A stretch of DNA of 32,018 nt, taken from positions 1-32,018 of the forward strand of contig JAOMVH010000013.1 of assembly GCA_028356795.1 (NCBI GenBank). The letters run 5' to 3'. Source of the stretch: Aliiglaciecola sp. Lineage in GTDB: Bacteria; Pseudomonadota; Gammaproteobacteria; Enterobacterales; Alteromonadaceae. Position numbers and translations under genes: made by a program. Below, in pieces: positions 16,201 to 24,944 of the stretch (positions are counted from its first letter, which is position 1; every line of letters starts with the position of its first letter). The notes beneath the pieces are model-generated. The model worked only from the letters and a program-made list of their open reading frames with translations, was not told where the DNA came from and made no database searches.

Positions 16201-16969
16201 ATGATCAAAAATTTCAGTTTGAATCGAACGCTATTAATGTTGATTGCTTCGATTTGGAGCACCTTCCTTCTAGCAAAAAAACCCTTAACTGACGATATTT
16301 ACAGAAAACTTCCCCCCCTACAATTACGAAGATAACGGCCGTATCACAGGTATAAATGCAGAATTAACTATTTTGATGTGCGAAGCAGCAGGCATTCGCT
16401 GTGAACTTAAAATGTATCCTTGGACTAGAGCCTTTAACCTTGCTCGTTCGACCAAAAACTCCGGGCTAGTCTCAACATCTCGGAGTCCTTCGCGAGAAAC
16501 CATGTTTCATTGGGTTGGTGCATTAGCTAGCGATAAAACTTTCTTATACAAATTAAAGTCTAGAGAAGATATTCAGGCCAGCACGATTGAAGACGCGACA
16601 AGGTATTCGGTTGGTGTCCAACGAAACGATATTTACACCTCAGTACTGGCAGACTTGGGGTTTAAAATGGCGAGTAACGTGATGAACTTTTCATACAAAA
16701 ACGATGAAATAGATTTATTCTTGGCAGGTAAAATTGATTTAATTGTGAGTTCTAATCTGACACTTAGATATGCATTGCAGGGCAAAGAAAAATCGAGTGA
16801 GTCTGTCGTACCTCTCATAGAACTCCCCGTCGACCAACTAAGCGGCAATTTCCTTGCGATTAATAAAGAAACCGATGTCGCTGTGGTAAAGCGCTTACAA
16901 AAAGCACTAGATGAGCTTAAAAATTCTGGACGTTTTAATGAGTTAGTGACTCAATTCACCGAGCAATGA
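16201..16969 (+). pseudogene. family-3 extracellular solute-binding protein, frameshifted near the N-terminus
   Basis: ATG 16201 (GGA seven bases upstream) begins a good signal peptide, MIKNFSLNRTLLMLIASIW then STFLLA, followed by KKPLTD, but this frame ends at a TAA near 16333. The +1 frame carries the expected continuation, IFTENFPPYNYEDNGRITG, INAELTILMCEAAGIRCEL, MYPWTRAF and on to FNELVTQFTEQ at 16969. Joining them needs removal of one base between about 16289 and 16297. The C7 run at 16312 is correct for the second frame. The repaired product, about 255 residues, is a typical periplasmic SBP_bac_3 protein that would bind amino acids or similar solutes. There is no adjacent ABC permease. 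A translated fragment from the internal ATG at 16373 would lack the signal and first lobe strand. This is either a recent pseudogene or a sequencing error. Confidence 0.82.
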
Positions 16970-17058
16970 AGGTATAATCCAAGCAAACTATGCACTTCAG
17001 CTTTCTAAAATCCGACTCGTCTATTTTTCAGCTCAACTTAACGGCCAGAGATAGCATC

Positions 17059-17172
17059 ATGAGTCAAAACCAGCTAACATCTCAACATAATCAATATAAT
17101 GACTCGCTCTTGCAATCAACACTATATCAACAAGGCTGGAAACGTAATAATGACAAACGAACGATTCGATAA
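17059..17172 (+). CDS. small ORF of 37 residues, function unknown
   Basis: MSQNQLTSQHNQYNDSLLQS runs on to a basic end, WKRNNDKRTIR, at TAA 17170-17172. An AGAGA stretch lies eight bases upstream of its ATG. A TATAAT at 16973-16978, directly after the solute-binding gene, could be its -10 box, though no good -35 is seen. Its stop overlaps the coiled-coil gene start by 23 bp in another frame, compatible with translational coupling. It may be a leader peptide or chance. Nothing is recognised. Confidence 0.3.
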   Translation: MSQNQLTSQHNQYNDSLLQSTLYQQGWKRNNDKRTIR

Positions 17173-17896
17173 TGACCTTCCCAATATCGTTCTAGATAAA
17201 GAAGATAGAGAAGCCTTTCAGAAATCTCGCGCTAATCAAAAAAAACCGTCCCCTGTTGAAGAAAATACATCAACCAATAAGAGCGGCCTATCAGGCATGT
17301 GGTTGGTGCTGGTATTTATTGTCGCTCTGAGCTCCGCTGGGGCGAATTATTGGCTCTATCAACAAAAGCTGGCATCAGACGCGGCATTAAATAGCGCTGT
17401 AGATAGAGTAACGGAACTGGAGCGCAGGTTATCAGCTACGGGTGAAGAGATGGATCAGTCTGCCGGCGCATTGCGAGTGACGGTTTCAGAGCTTACTGAA
17501 AAGACCGATGAGCTGTGGAACCAAATGGATAAGCTTTGGGCTTCTGCGTGGCGAAAAAATCAAGCAGAAATCACACAGCTCAATGAACGTCTCAACCAAA
17601 CTGAGAATCAAACCAATCGTAAGATGGGGCTTGTAGAGTCAGACGTGGTCACCGTGACAACAAACCTCGCAGTTTTACAGGAACAATTAACGCAGCAGCG
17701 TGATGAACTCGCTCAGTTAAGTACCTTATTAGTTGAAATGCGCAGTAGCGATACCGACAACGCAAGGCAGATCGGTGATATTAAAGCGAAGCTTGTGACC
17801 CTTGATCAAGTCAATGGCGCACTTTCACGTCGTCTCGCTAAGCTAGAAAAATGGCGAAAAGATACACCAACCCCGGCTTTCCCAACCAACCCATAA
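17150..17896 (+). CDS. single-pass membrane protein with long coiled coil, function unknown
   Basis: 248 residues from the ATG at 17150 (GGA nine bases upstream). An in-frame ATG at 17099 would add 17 residues that read like the overlapping small ORF's sequence shifted, so the shorter start is preferred. Residues 1-47 are charged and polar (cytoplasmic). A hydrophobic helix GMWLVLVFIVALSSAGANYW spans about 49-68. The rest to about 235 is heptad-rich: VDRVTELERRL, ELTEKTDELWNQMDKLW, ITQLNERLNQTENQ, LAVLQEQLTQQRDELAQL and ALSRRLAKLEKW. The short tail is proline-rich. The layout recalls bacterial envelope scaffolds, but no family is recognised. It precedes a strong shared terminator, so it is the last gene of its unit. 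Confidence 0.75.
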   Translation: MTNERFDNDLPNIVLDKEDREAFQKSRANQKKPSPVEENTSTNKSGLSGMWLVLVFIVALSSAGANYWLYQQKLASDAALNSAVDRVTELERRLSATGEEMDQSAGALRVTVSELTEKTDELWNQMDKLWASAWRKNQAEITQLNERLNQTENQTNRKMGLVESDVVTVTTNLAVLQEQLTQQRDELAQLSTLLVEMRSSDTDNARQIGDIKAKLVTLDQVNGALSRRLAKLEKWRKDTPTPAFPTNP

Positions 17897-17918
17897 ATAT
17901 ACTCAGGTAGCAAATAGC

Positions 17919-17944
17919 AAAAGAGCGCCCAAAGGCGCTCTTTT
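17919..17944. terminator. bidirectional terminator between coiled-coil gene and pilE
   Basis: AAAAGAGCGCC and GGCGCTCTTTT form an 11-bp perfect stem around CAAA. A-rich and T-rich arms on both sides let it serve the plus-strand gene and the convergent pil operon. Confidence 0.9.
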
Positions 17945-17963
17945 AGTCTCATTTAATAGGGAA

Positions 17964-18446
17964 CTAGCACCCCCAACAGTACTCTGAAGCCCCGAGGGAA
18001 TTACTATCATCTTTATCCCAAGCTTTTCTACCATCACTGAAAAAGTGAAGTGCACCGTCATCTTGCTGGCTGGTCCCAGAAACCGGTGTAGCAATAATTA
18101 CGTAACTGGTACCCGAGGTAGATACTGAATCAATAGTTAGATCATACTTCTTGTCAGTAACCGGCTCTGAAGAGGGGGAATGAGCATGAAACACTTGAGG
18201 CTTTCCGGTATCTGCATCAGACTCCGCGGCCCCCTTGTAGGTGTAGTTTGCCGCCTTATGCCTCTCCATTGCAGCAGCTAGGGCCATCAAGTCTGATTGC
18301 GCAGCACCTCGATGACTACTTTTAAGAAATCCCTGATAACTTGGGTAAGCAATACTGGCAATAATCCCAACAATAGCAACAACTATCATTAACTCAATTA
18401 ACGTAAAGCCATGATCTTTGCGGTTAGCCTTTGTCATTTTAGTCAT
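17964..18446 (-). CDS. pilE: type IV pilin-like minor pilin PilE
   Basis: 160 residues. The prepilin motif KDHG|FTLIELMIVVAIVGIIAS gives peptidase (PilD) cleavage after Gly13, leaving Phe1 to be methylated and Glu5 in place. The body has the short D-loop style of PilE minor pilins and ends in a cysteine pair, YCWGC, that could close a terminal disulphide. The ATG at 18446 has AGGG seven bases upstream, located in the end of pilY1, from which it is separated by two bases. Being last in the pilV-W-X-Y1-E operon, it matches the PilE of Pseudomonas-like clusters rather than the major pilin PilA. It probably joins the tip-priming complex. Confidence 0.88.
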   Translation of the reverse strand: MTKMTKANRKDHGFTLIELMIVVAIVGIIASIAYPSYQGFLKSSHRGAAQSDLMALAAAMERHKAANYTYKGAAESDADTGKPQVFHAHSPSSEPVTDKKYDLTIDSVSTSGTSYVIIATPVSGTSQQDDGALHFFSDGRKAWDKDDSNSLGASEYCWGC

Positions 18447-18448
18447 TT

Positions 18449-21400
18449 TTAATCCCTCTCTACTTCAGTTTTCCAACTGCTTTTTTGTACCCGCTCGAAG
18501 CGTCCGTAAATGTTTTCGGCCAAACATTCAAATGCTGTCCCACATGGCTCAGGATCACCATTTTCATCCACATCGATAACGGCTGACGTACATTCAGTTC
18601 CCAAGCAAACAACAGGTTTAATTATATCTTCAATCAATATTTTAGTTTCTGGCGCAATACCCGTTTGACGCAATTGTGCGTATCTGTCTTCATTTTGATA
18701 TTCACCATCATAATTGAGGTCAGTTACAGCATTGGCGTTAACTAAGTTAACCAAGTATGCGCGACTATTTCCTGCAGGTGGCGCACAGGCACTATCGTTT
18801 GCCGATGCAGGCAAATAGGTCGTGAAAAATAACTGATAATCAATGATAAGTGGAGAAGCTAATACTTTTTCTCCGCCCGCACCTAACTCAAGATACCACC
18901 CTGATTTTTCAGAAAACTCACTACTCGCTATCTCTCGCTCTGTTTCATCGGTTGAAGTCAACGTATGCGCTGTAGCATTAAATAAATCAGAGGGCGTTAA
19001 AGGAATAGAAGGCAAGGTATACATTTGATTTTCATCTGAGGTAAATACCCCCGTGTCTTTTATCATGTAAAAATGATCTTGAATAACACTATTTAATGGG
19101 CGAGCGCGGTAACCCGAGCCCAATGCAACGGCATAAAAGTGCTCATTACCAATGTTGATTTCTGACACATCTGGACCGTAAAAAAAGCGGCGATTATCAA
19201 TAGCAGCATCACCACCAAAGTCCGCCAAAATGCCACCGCTAACTAGCTCACTCACGCCATTGCCGTTGTGGATATCAAGTCTAAACATCTGCCCCCCCAT
19301 ATCAGCAACATACATATGATCAGCATATCCATCACCTTCGCGATCTATCACTGAAATGCGAGCCGGAATACTATACTTCATCTCGGTCATCACATAATCT
19401 GCATTGGAGTTGCTAGCACTCCACAACAAGGCTCCCGTATCCGCATCAACGATGAACACGGCATTCCCTACCCCATCAGCGCTTCTAAACTCTTTATCAT
19501 CTTGGGTAGCATCATAGCCACCACCAAATATCAGCACATCTTTACTTGTGCCACCTATCCGAATTTTTGTCGAAGTTGGACGTGACCAACTCTGACCTAG
19601 CTTTTCAAAACCAGTACTTCCACCACGGATCTCAAATTTTAGACTTGGTGATGTTTTGTTCGTAATATCAAAGGCATAATAGTTATTTCCGCCTCTGCGC
19701 ATCCCCACATAAAGATACTTTTTATTATCTGCATTACGCAGTACCATGTCGCCATCTAACCCGTATATATGATTAAACGTTGAGCCATCTCGGTATAAAT
19801 CGTATTGATTAGAAAGCATTTCTTTTGGCATAACGGCAAAGTTTTCACTTCCCGTTGTTGGGTCAAAAGAATGCAAAATACCGTGATTTGTAGCCACCAA
19901 GATCGCACTCTCAGTTAATGAGTAGTTAACAATGATGGGTTGCGAATGAATTGGGTCGCCCATTGCAAAGCGCACATCTTCAGTACTGCTATCACCATCA
20001 TCATCACGAACATCAACGCCTCTTACCCATTTCAAGACTTCATCTCGTAAAGTACTGGCATCGTGTAAATCACCAATCGCTAAGTCATCTTTAGTGATAC
20101 TGCTATTGTTCTCATGCAAGCGGTTTGCCTCAGTGGCAATAGTACCTGCACCTTCAAAGGCATAAATATTACGACTTAGAGACATACGGCTCGCCGCGCC
20201 ACCTTCTCGCACGTCATTGCCATCAGGCGCTACCGACCAGAAGCTATGGGAGTTTTCAGCAAAGAATCCTGTTCCATCATCTACCGCATTTAAGCCATCT
20301 TTGTCCAAAATCCGATCGCCATCAATACGATACTTTTTTAAATTTCCTGGCCAAATGGCCCCTTCAGATGGCTTAAACAAAGCAAAATAGAGTTCATCAT
20401 TGTGAGTTAAGCGATTTAACTGATTCACTGCCACACCGGGAGAGACAAAGGTTGTATTAACATCTTTAACTGTTTTCAGAATGGAGGAAAACGCATTGAC
20501 CAAATCCTCTGAATTATCAGCTTGATAAAAGCCTCCGCCACCATTAAGTGCCAAACGATTCAGAAAACTGCTGGCCGTTTCATTAGTATTGAAGCCTATT
20601 GTATGGGTAACAATCCGAGCATCAATAACCGAATCGCCAAGATCACCGATGTTTTTAACCAGTTCCACCCCGCAGATTTCGCCACTGCGTCCCGAAGCGC
20701 ATGATGATCCCAGCAACCCTTGAATTTTAGATACACTGTGATTGTAGTTCGCTTCCCCGTCGGAGAGCAGCACAATATGGTTATTCGTTTGGCATTGAAG
20801 GTCTAGTATAGGCGAAATATAAGTCGCACCCGCAGGGATATATTCGTTGACACAGTCTGAGTCACCCAGATTGTCCGCTTCACATCCAGATGGCAATACG
20901 GAATCACTACCAATATAGGAAGAACGATGACTTACCCGAGTGCTTCTGCGTACAGATGAACTGACTGAGTTGGTGCCTCTGGCGAGTCCATAGTCAACAT
21001 CTAAACCGCCGTAATAATTAGTGGCTTCTAATAGCGTATCAACAATTGGCGTATAACCATTGGCCGACAACTCATCTACTTTGCTAACTAAGTGTTGGCG
21101 AACTGTGGAAGTGGTACCAGGCGTCGCATTTCCTTCAAACTCGACGACCAAACGCGGTGCTCCAGATGGTTTGCCTTGATATGTATACGCCCCCCTTACA
21201 CCAACCATATCAGAAATAACAAATATCATGTCATTACCGCTTTCCCAATCCCCACGATCCACGATTTCTTGAAGTACTGATGTGACAGGGGGAGATTCAT
21301 AAGAATAATTGCGATACCAAGCGGGTATATTGCTCCAGGTCACTGATGCCGATGTTTTGGGCTTATCCCGCAGCAAATATCGTGTATAGGAGCGGAAGTT

Positions 21401-22537
21401 TCTGGGGTCAGCTTCGTTTACCCCACGAATGACAAATGAAGCGCCACTGGCTGTGCGATTTTGATAGGCGGTAAATTCAATATAAGCATTACGAATTGTC
21501 GCGCCTTGGGGTAAGGCTAGATTACGAAAGCGGATACCAATATATCGATTAATTGAGCTGTTAAAGGTCAGTTCACTGCCCGTTGACTGGTAACCATTTA
21601 TTTTTTCTTCAGCATTGTCCCGCTGAGAGGCAACTTGGTAATTTAACTCGCCACTGACACACCCAGAAGCTGTCGAATCATCATAGGAGACAACCAGTTG
21701 TGGACTTGAGCCTGTGCCATCTTCAAAAGATTTTGCTCGTCGGTCACTTGAGCCATCGACGCTCGAGGCCTCAACAATCAAGCTCAATGCATTTTTACCA
21801 CACCAAGTACCTTGGTCAACAATCTCTTGAATAACATGGGTAATATCGGGTGAACGCAACGTCGTGTTCGATAAGGGAAAGTCATTTTCAGAATTCCAAT
21901 TGAGCTCATTACTAGTGCGCGTGCGCGAGGATATGTCAAAACTGGTTGTACTAAACGATGCTGAGTCTCCCGACAGTTCGCCGCGTATATTGATAGATGT
22001 TGCTGAGGTATTTAGTTGCTTTGACGTAAACCGCAAATAGGCGTTAGTGACAGTAGCACCTCGGGGAATATTTATTTCTTGATAACGATAACCACTGGTA
22101 ACCGTATCAGTACCTTGAGACACTTTTACTTGGGTAGCGTTAGTATTAACAACACCATTAATTTCATAGGCGTCGTCATCACCGTCAACAATGGGCGTAA
22201 TAATTTCTGGAACAACCGGTGAGTTAATATTTTGAATGGGGAAAAGTACAGGGCCACCAAAGTCAGAAAAACGCATTAATCCAGCGTTGATATTGGTCAC
22301 ACTATTTAACGTTTCTTTTAACGCATTTTGAACGCGAAGCATGCGGGTTTCTTCCGTGCCATCTTTGGCGCCCATACTGCCCGAAGTATCCATAATAAAT
22401 AAAACATTTGGATAGTATTCAACCGCGGCATCTGACGTGCCAAGATAAATTTCGAGGTCATCACCAAATGCCGAGAAGGCAATCATACTTGATAGCAGAA
22501 AAGATGCTGTGCCATTCAGCGTTTTTTTAATAGACAT
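18449..22537 (-). CDS. pilY1: type IV pilus tip adhesin/biogenesis factor PilY1
   Basis: 1362 residues from the ATG at 22537, which has GAGG eight bases upstream. A start 45 bp earlier exists but would put a basic extension before the signal peptide. The signal ends near residue 25 (AFSAFG, then DDLEIYLG). The MIDAS motif DTSGSMG at 50-56 opens a von Willebrand A domain whose later parts, NGYTPIVDTLLEA (about 493) and IVLLSDGEANY (about 588), come more than 400 residues on. Two tandem beta-rich modules (about 124-290 and 300-470) fill the space. The C-terminal half is the PilY1 beta-propeller, with VATNHGILHSFDPTTG and RRGGNNYYAFDI. A calcium loop DREGDGYAD is at 1065-1073, like the one controlling retraction in Pseudomonas PilY1. 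It acts at the pilus tip or outer surface. Confidence 0.92.
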   Translation of the reverse strand: MSIKKTLNGTASFLLSSMIAFSAFGDDLEIYLGTSDAAVEYYPNVLFIMDTSGSMGAKDGTEETRMLRVQNALKETLNSVTNINAGLMRFSDFGGPVLFPIQNINSPVVPEIITPIVDGDDDAYEINGVVNTNATQVKVSQGTDTVTSGYRYQEINIPRGATVTNAYLRFTSKQLNTSATSINIRGELSGDSASFSTTSFDISSRTRTSNELNWNSENDFPLSNTTLRSPDITHVIQEIVDQGTWCGKNALSLIVEASSVDGSSDRRAKSFEDGTGSSPQLVVSYDDSTASGCVSGELNYQVASQRDNAEEKINGYQSTGSELTFNSSINRYIGIRFRNLALPQGATIRNAYIEFTAYQNRTASGASFVIRGVNEADPRNFRSYTRYLLRDKPKTSASVTWSNIPAWYRNYSYESPPVTSVLQEIVDRGDWESGNDMIFVISDMVGVRGAYTYQGKPSGAPRLVVEFEGNATPGTTSTVRQHLVSKVDELSANGYTPIVDTLLEATNYYGGLDVDYGLARGTNSVSSSVRRSTRVSHRSSYIGSDSVLPSGCEADNLGDSDCVNEYIPAGATYISPILDLQCQTNNHIVLLSDGEANYNHSVSKIQGLLGSSCASGRSGEICGVELVKNIGDLGDSVIDARIVTHTIGFNTNETASSFLNRLALNGGGGFYQADNSEDLVNAFSSILKTVKDVNTTFVSPGVAVNQLNRLTHNDELYFALFKPSEGAIWPGNLKKYRIDGDRILDKDGLNAVDDGTGFFAENSHSFWSVAPDGNDVREGGAASRMSLSRNIYAFEGAGTIATEANRLHENNSSITKDDLAIGDLHDASTLRDEVLKWVRGVDVRDDDGDSSTEDVRFAMGDPIHSQPIIVNYSLTESAILVATNHGILHSFDPTTGSENFAVMPKEMLSNQYDLYRDGSTFNHIYGLDGDMVLRNADNKKYLYVGMRRGGNNYYAFDITNKTSPSLKFEIRGGSTGFEKLGQSWSRPTSTKIRIGGTSKDVLIFGGGYDATQDDKEFRSADGVGNAVFIVDADTGALLWSASNSNADYVMTEMKYSIPARISVIDREGDGYADHMYVADMGGQMFRLDIHNGNGVSELVSGGILADFGGDAAIDNRRFFYGPDVSEINIGNEHFYAVALGSGYRARPLNSVIQDHFYMIKDTGVFTSDENQMYTLPSIPLTPSDLFNATAHTLTSTDETEREIASSEFSEKSGWYLELGAGGEKVLASPLIIDYQLFFTTYLPASANDSACAPPAGNSRAYLVNLVNANAVTDLNYDGEYQNEDRYAQLRQTGIAPETKILIEDIIKPVVCLGTECTSAVIDVDENGDPEPCGTAFECLAENIYGRFERVQKSSWKTEVERD

Positions 22538-22550
22538 AAATACAACCTCG

Positions 22551-23117
22551 CTATTGAGACGCTGGCGCAAAAACAGACGCACTTAACGTATTGGCTACAG
22601 CGTACTTGGCACCTTCCAAGCGACCACAACCTTTAATCACAAAAACATGACAATTAATATTACTTCCGCCAATGACATTACTTGAGCCTAGGCATGCTCG
22701 CTCCTCCACAAAGGCAGTGCGAGACCAACTGGAAATAGCAGGATTGTCATCATATAAACCAGCTGCCGTATGCTCGGTATTGGTCTGTAACCCTGCCGCT
22801 GCAGTCACCGCGCGATTGGTCCAATCAACGTTATTGAAGCAGGTTAAATCATCGTTGGCTAAATCTACGACATTGCCTTGTCTGGCTTGAGATAGAGGGT
22901 CGACCTTATCCGGATCAGACAACAACACCTCATCCTCAGACTCGAAAACAACACCTGCAATAGCCGCTTCAGCAGCATCAAAGGCCAATGATTGACGCTC
23001 CATTGAGACCGCCATTTTATTCTGCATTAGACTGCTAGATACCGAGGCTACGCCCAATACCGTTAAACTCATAAGCACTAAAAGTGCAAATACCATGACT
23101 AAACCTTGCTGCTTCAT
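22551..23117 (-). CDS. pilX: type IV pilus minor pilin PilX
   Basis: 188 residues. The N-terminus MKQQG|LVMVFALLVLMSLTVLG is the degenerate prepilin signal typical of PilX, lacking the FTLIE core. Then comes the long amphipathic helix with SSLMQNKMAVSMERQSLAFDAAEAAI, where the AFxAAEAAI stretch is a PilX hallmark. Four cysteines in the C-terminal half may form disulphides. The start overlaps pilW's stop as ATGA, and pilY1 follows 13 bp after its own stop. In known systems PilV, PilW, PilX and PilE form the tip complex that carries PilY1 and primes assembly. Confidence 0.88.
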   Translation of the reverse strand: MKQQGLVMVFALLVLMSLTVLGVASVSSSLMQNKMAVSMERQSLAFDAAEAAIAGVVFESEDEVLLSDPDKVDPLSQARQGNVVDLANDDLTCFNNVDWTNRAVTAAAGLQTNTEHTAAGLYDDNPAISSWSRTAFVEERACLGSSNVIGGSNINCHVFVIKGCGRLEGAKYAVANTLSASVFAPASQ

Positions 23118-23983
23118 ACTTTTCTACTTCGCATAAAATTCTTCACGTTGCGTAGCGTGATGGTGGTTTCAAACTGTTTATACAATCGTCTCTCGCTTGG
23201 ATTAACTGGCGCTTCATTGAGCAACTTAAAGCGAGGTGTATTGTCGATTGATACATCTGCGTCGCCCTTAACCAAAACGGCTAAGCGTATTGCGACGACT
23301 TGTCCATTATTTGCCAAAATCGGTGGTAGTTGGTCTGCGGTAACATAGCCAACAGGTCGAGCTGAGTTATCTCCAGTCACTATATTATCGGTGTAACCAT
23401 ATAGCACTTGAAAGCTTTCTACTTCGTCCAATAGAGTGACAGCGGCATGGCTATTATGTCCCACCGCGACTTTTTGACCGCGCAGCACCCTGCCATCAAA
23501 TCCCCGGCATTTGAGCAACCGCCCATCTACAAAGTACTCGTTGACGATAAAAAACTCTTCATCATCGTTGTAACCAAGTTTGTAGCCACGACAATCAGCT
23601 TCTCCTTGCAGTGCAACTGCCACTTTATCATTTGCACCAGCCACACCTTGCACCGAACCAACATCAGTAAAAGCAGCAAATTCGCCAGGTAAAATGACGG
23701 GGTGATTCAATACATAGGCATTTTCTAGTGTCACATCAACATCACGATTTAATTCGGGTGACAAAATGTCATAACGCCCTGCCATGATGAGCTCATTGCG
23801 CAGGCGAGTAATGATGAAGCGGCCACTTTCTTGGGTCGATGCAATAGAGCGGTTCAATCGCTCAGTTAAGCTATTACTAACCAGAACTTGTATGATAGCG
23901 CCAGAAATGAGCAGACCAAGTGCCAACGAAATAATGATCTCGACGAGGCTGAAGCCTTGTTGTGAACGATTCAAACTTCTCAT
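23114..23983 (-). CDS. pilW: type IV pilus minor pilin PilW
   Basis: 289 residues with a clean prepilin motif QQG|FSLVEIIISLALGLLISG, Glu5 present, followed by a helix containing RSIASTQESGRFIITRLRNE, the ESGRF stretch being characteristic of PilW. The C-terminal globular domain has the expected LLDEVESFQVLYGYTDN segment. It is coupled to pilV upstream and pilX downstream by four-base ATGA overlaps. Its role is as a large minor pilin in the tip complex. Confidence 0.9.
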   Translation of the reverse strand: MRSLNRSQQGFSLVEIIISLALGLLISGAIIQVLVSNSLTERLNRSIASTQESGRFIITRLRNELIMAGRYDILSPELNRDVDVTLENAYVLNHPVILPGEFAAFTDVGSVQGVAGANDKVAVALQGEADCRGYKLGYNDDEEFFIVNEYFVDGRLLKCRGFDGRVLRGQKVAVGHNSHAAVTLLDEVESFQVLYGYTDNIVTGDNSARPVGYVTADQLPPILANNGQVVAIRLAVLVKGDADVSIDNTPRFKLLNEAPVNPSERRLYKQFETTITLRNVKNFMRSRKV

Positions 23984-24615
23984 AACACCACATCCAAGCG
24001 CACGCAGTCGTGGGGTTCACTCTCGTCAACATTGCATTCTTCGTTAAGCTGACGGTCAATGTTTTGCCAATTTTCAACTGGCCACGCTAAAATAATACTC
24101 AATCGTGAACCTGTGCTGCAGGCTTCAGCGTCAATTAAATTGTTGTCATCGCAGGCAACATCTAGCTTAACCGTTGGATTTGCAGATACCGCGGAACATG
24201 ACGCTTCATAACCATCAAAAGTTGCAAACTCCTGTGCAGAGCATTGACCTGCACTGCAATCTGGGATCCCCGCAGGTACTGCTAAACAAAAACAGTCATA
24301 GGCACTTGCACTAGAATCGCAACTTAAATTACCAAAATTATAGATATCTTCATTGAAATAGTTGGCATCAACCACCAAGCCGTCGCCAATAAGAGAAACC
24401 CGTGCGCTGGCTCTTAGGCGCTCACTGATCTGTTGAGCAACCATGACGGATTGTGAACGATTGAGCGCATCAGAGTTGGAAAAAGAACTAACAAACTGCA
24501 TAGAAGCAACACCAAGGATGCCAATGGAAAGAATAAACAAAGTGACGAGCACCTCTATCATCCCCACACCTTTTTGGTGATGTACTGTATGAAGATTGAT
24601 ATTGCCTGTAGCCAC
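23980..24615 (-). CDS. pilV: type IV pilus minor pilin PilV
   Basis: 211 residues starting at GTG 24615, supported by AGGAG five bases upstream. The prepilin motif is HHQKGVG|MIEVLVTLFILSIGILG, with Glu two residues after the Met of MIEVLV as in PilV proteins. The helix continues with SQSVMVAQQISERLRA. The globular part has eleven or more cysteines, including CDSSASAYDCFCLAVP and CSAGQC, suggesting heavy disulphide bonding in the periplasm. It is the first gene of the operon. No fimT/fimU-type pseudopilin gene precedes it. Confidence 0.87.
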   Translation of the reverse strand: MATGNINLHTVHHQKGVGMIEVLVTLFILSIGILGVASMQFVSSFSNSDALNRSQSVMVAQQISERLRASARVSLIGDGLVVDANYFNEDIYNFGNLSCDSSASAYDCFCLAVPAGIPDCSAGQCSAQEFATFDGYEASCSAVSANPTVKLDVACDDNNLIDAEACSTGSRLSIILAWPVENWQNIDRQLNEECNVDESEPHDCVRLDVVL

Positions 24616-24944
24616 ACGAGCTCCTGAAACTAAACTTACTTGTCTTTATTAGATACCAAACAACAGTAACAGTATAGACAGTCATGTTGCGCGAGTTAAA
24701 AAGACTTTGTCGATGGTAGTAAATTTAGCCTAAATTGGACATAAGTTGGTTATACACAGGTGGGCTTAGGTATAAAAATAACCTGCTAAAAGTCAGTAAA
24801 GAAGTGATCCGTGGGTAACGACAAGTCAATAACAAAGGCAATTTCAATGGCTTAACGCAGAAAAAACGCAGTTACAAAAGGTATAAAAAAAGCAACACTT
24901 GTTAGCTATAGACGATAAATGCTGCTCATTGAGCAATTAATACC
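24616..24944. other. intergenic region between ispH and pilV
   Basis: 329 bp without a convincing gene. It must hold the pilV promoter on the minus strand, for which I see no clear -35/-10 pair, and the ispH 3' region. A weak AACA/TGTT hairpin followed by seven T (minus strand, about 24886-24909) could terminate ispH transcription. Confidence 0.4.

Noticed and set aside
16312-16318. C7 run suspected as the frameshift site of the solute-binding protein gene
   Set aside because: Seven C gives the expected ENFPPYNY in the downstream frame, so the indel must lie upstream of it.
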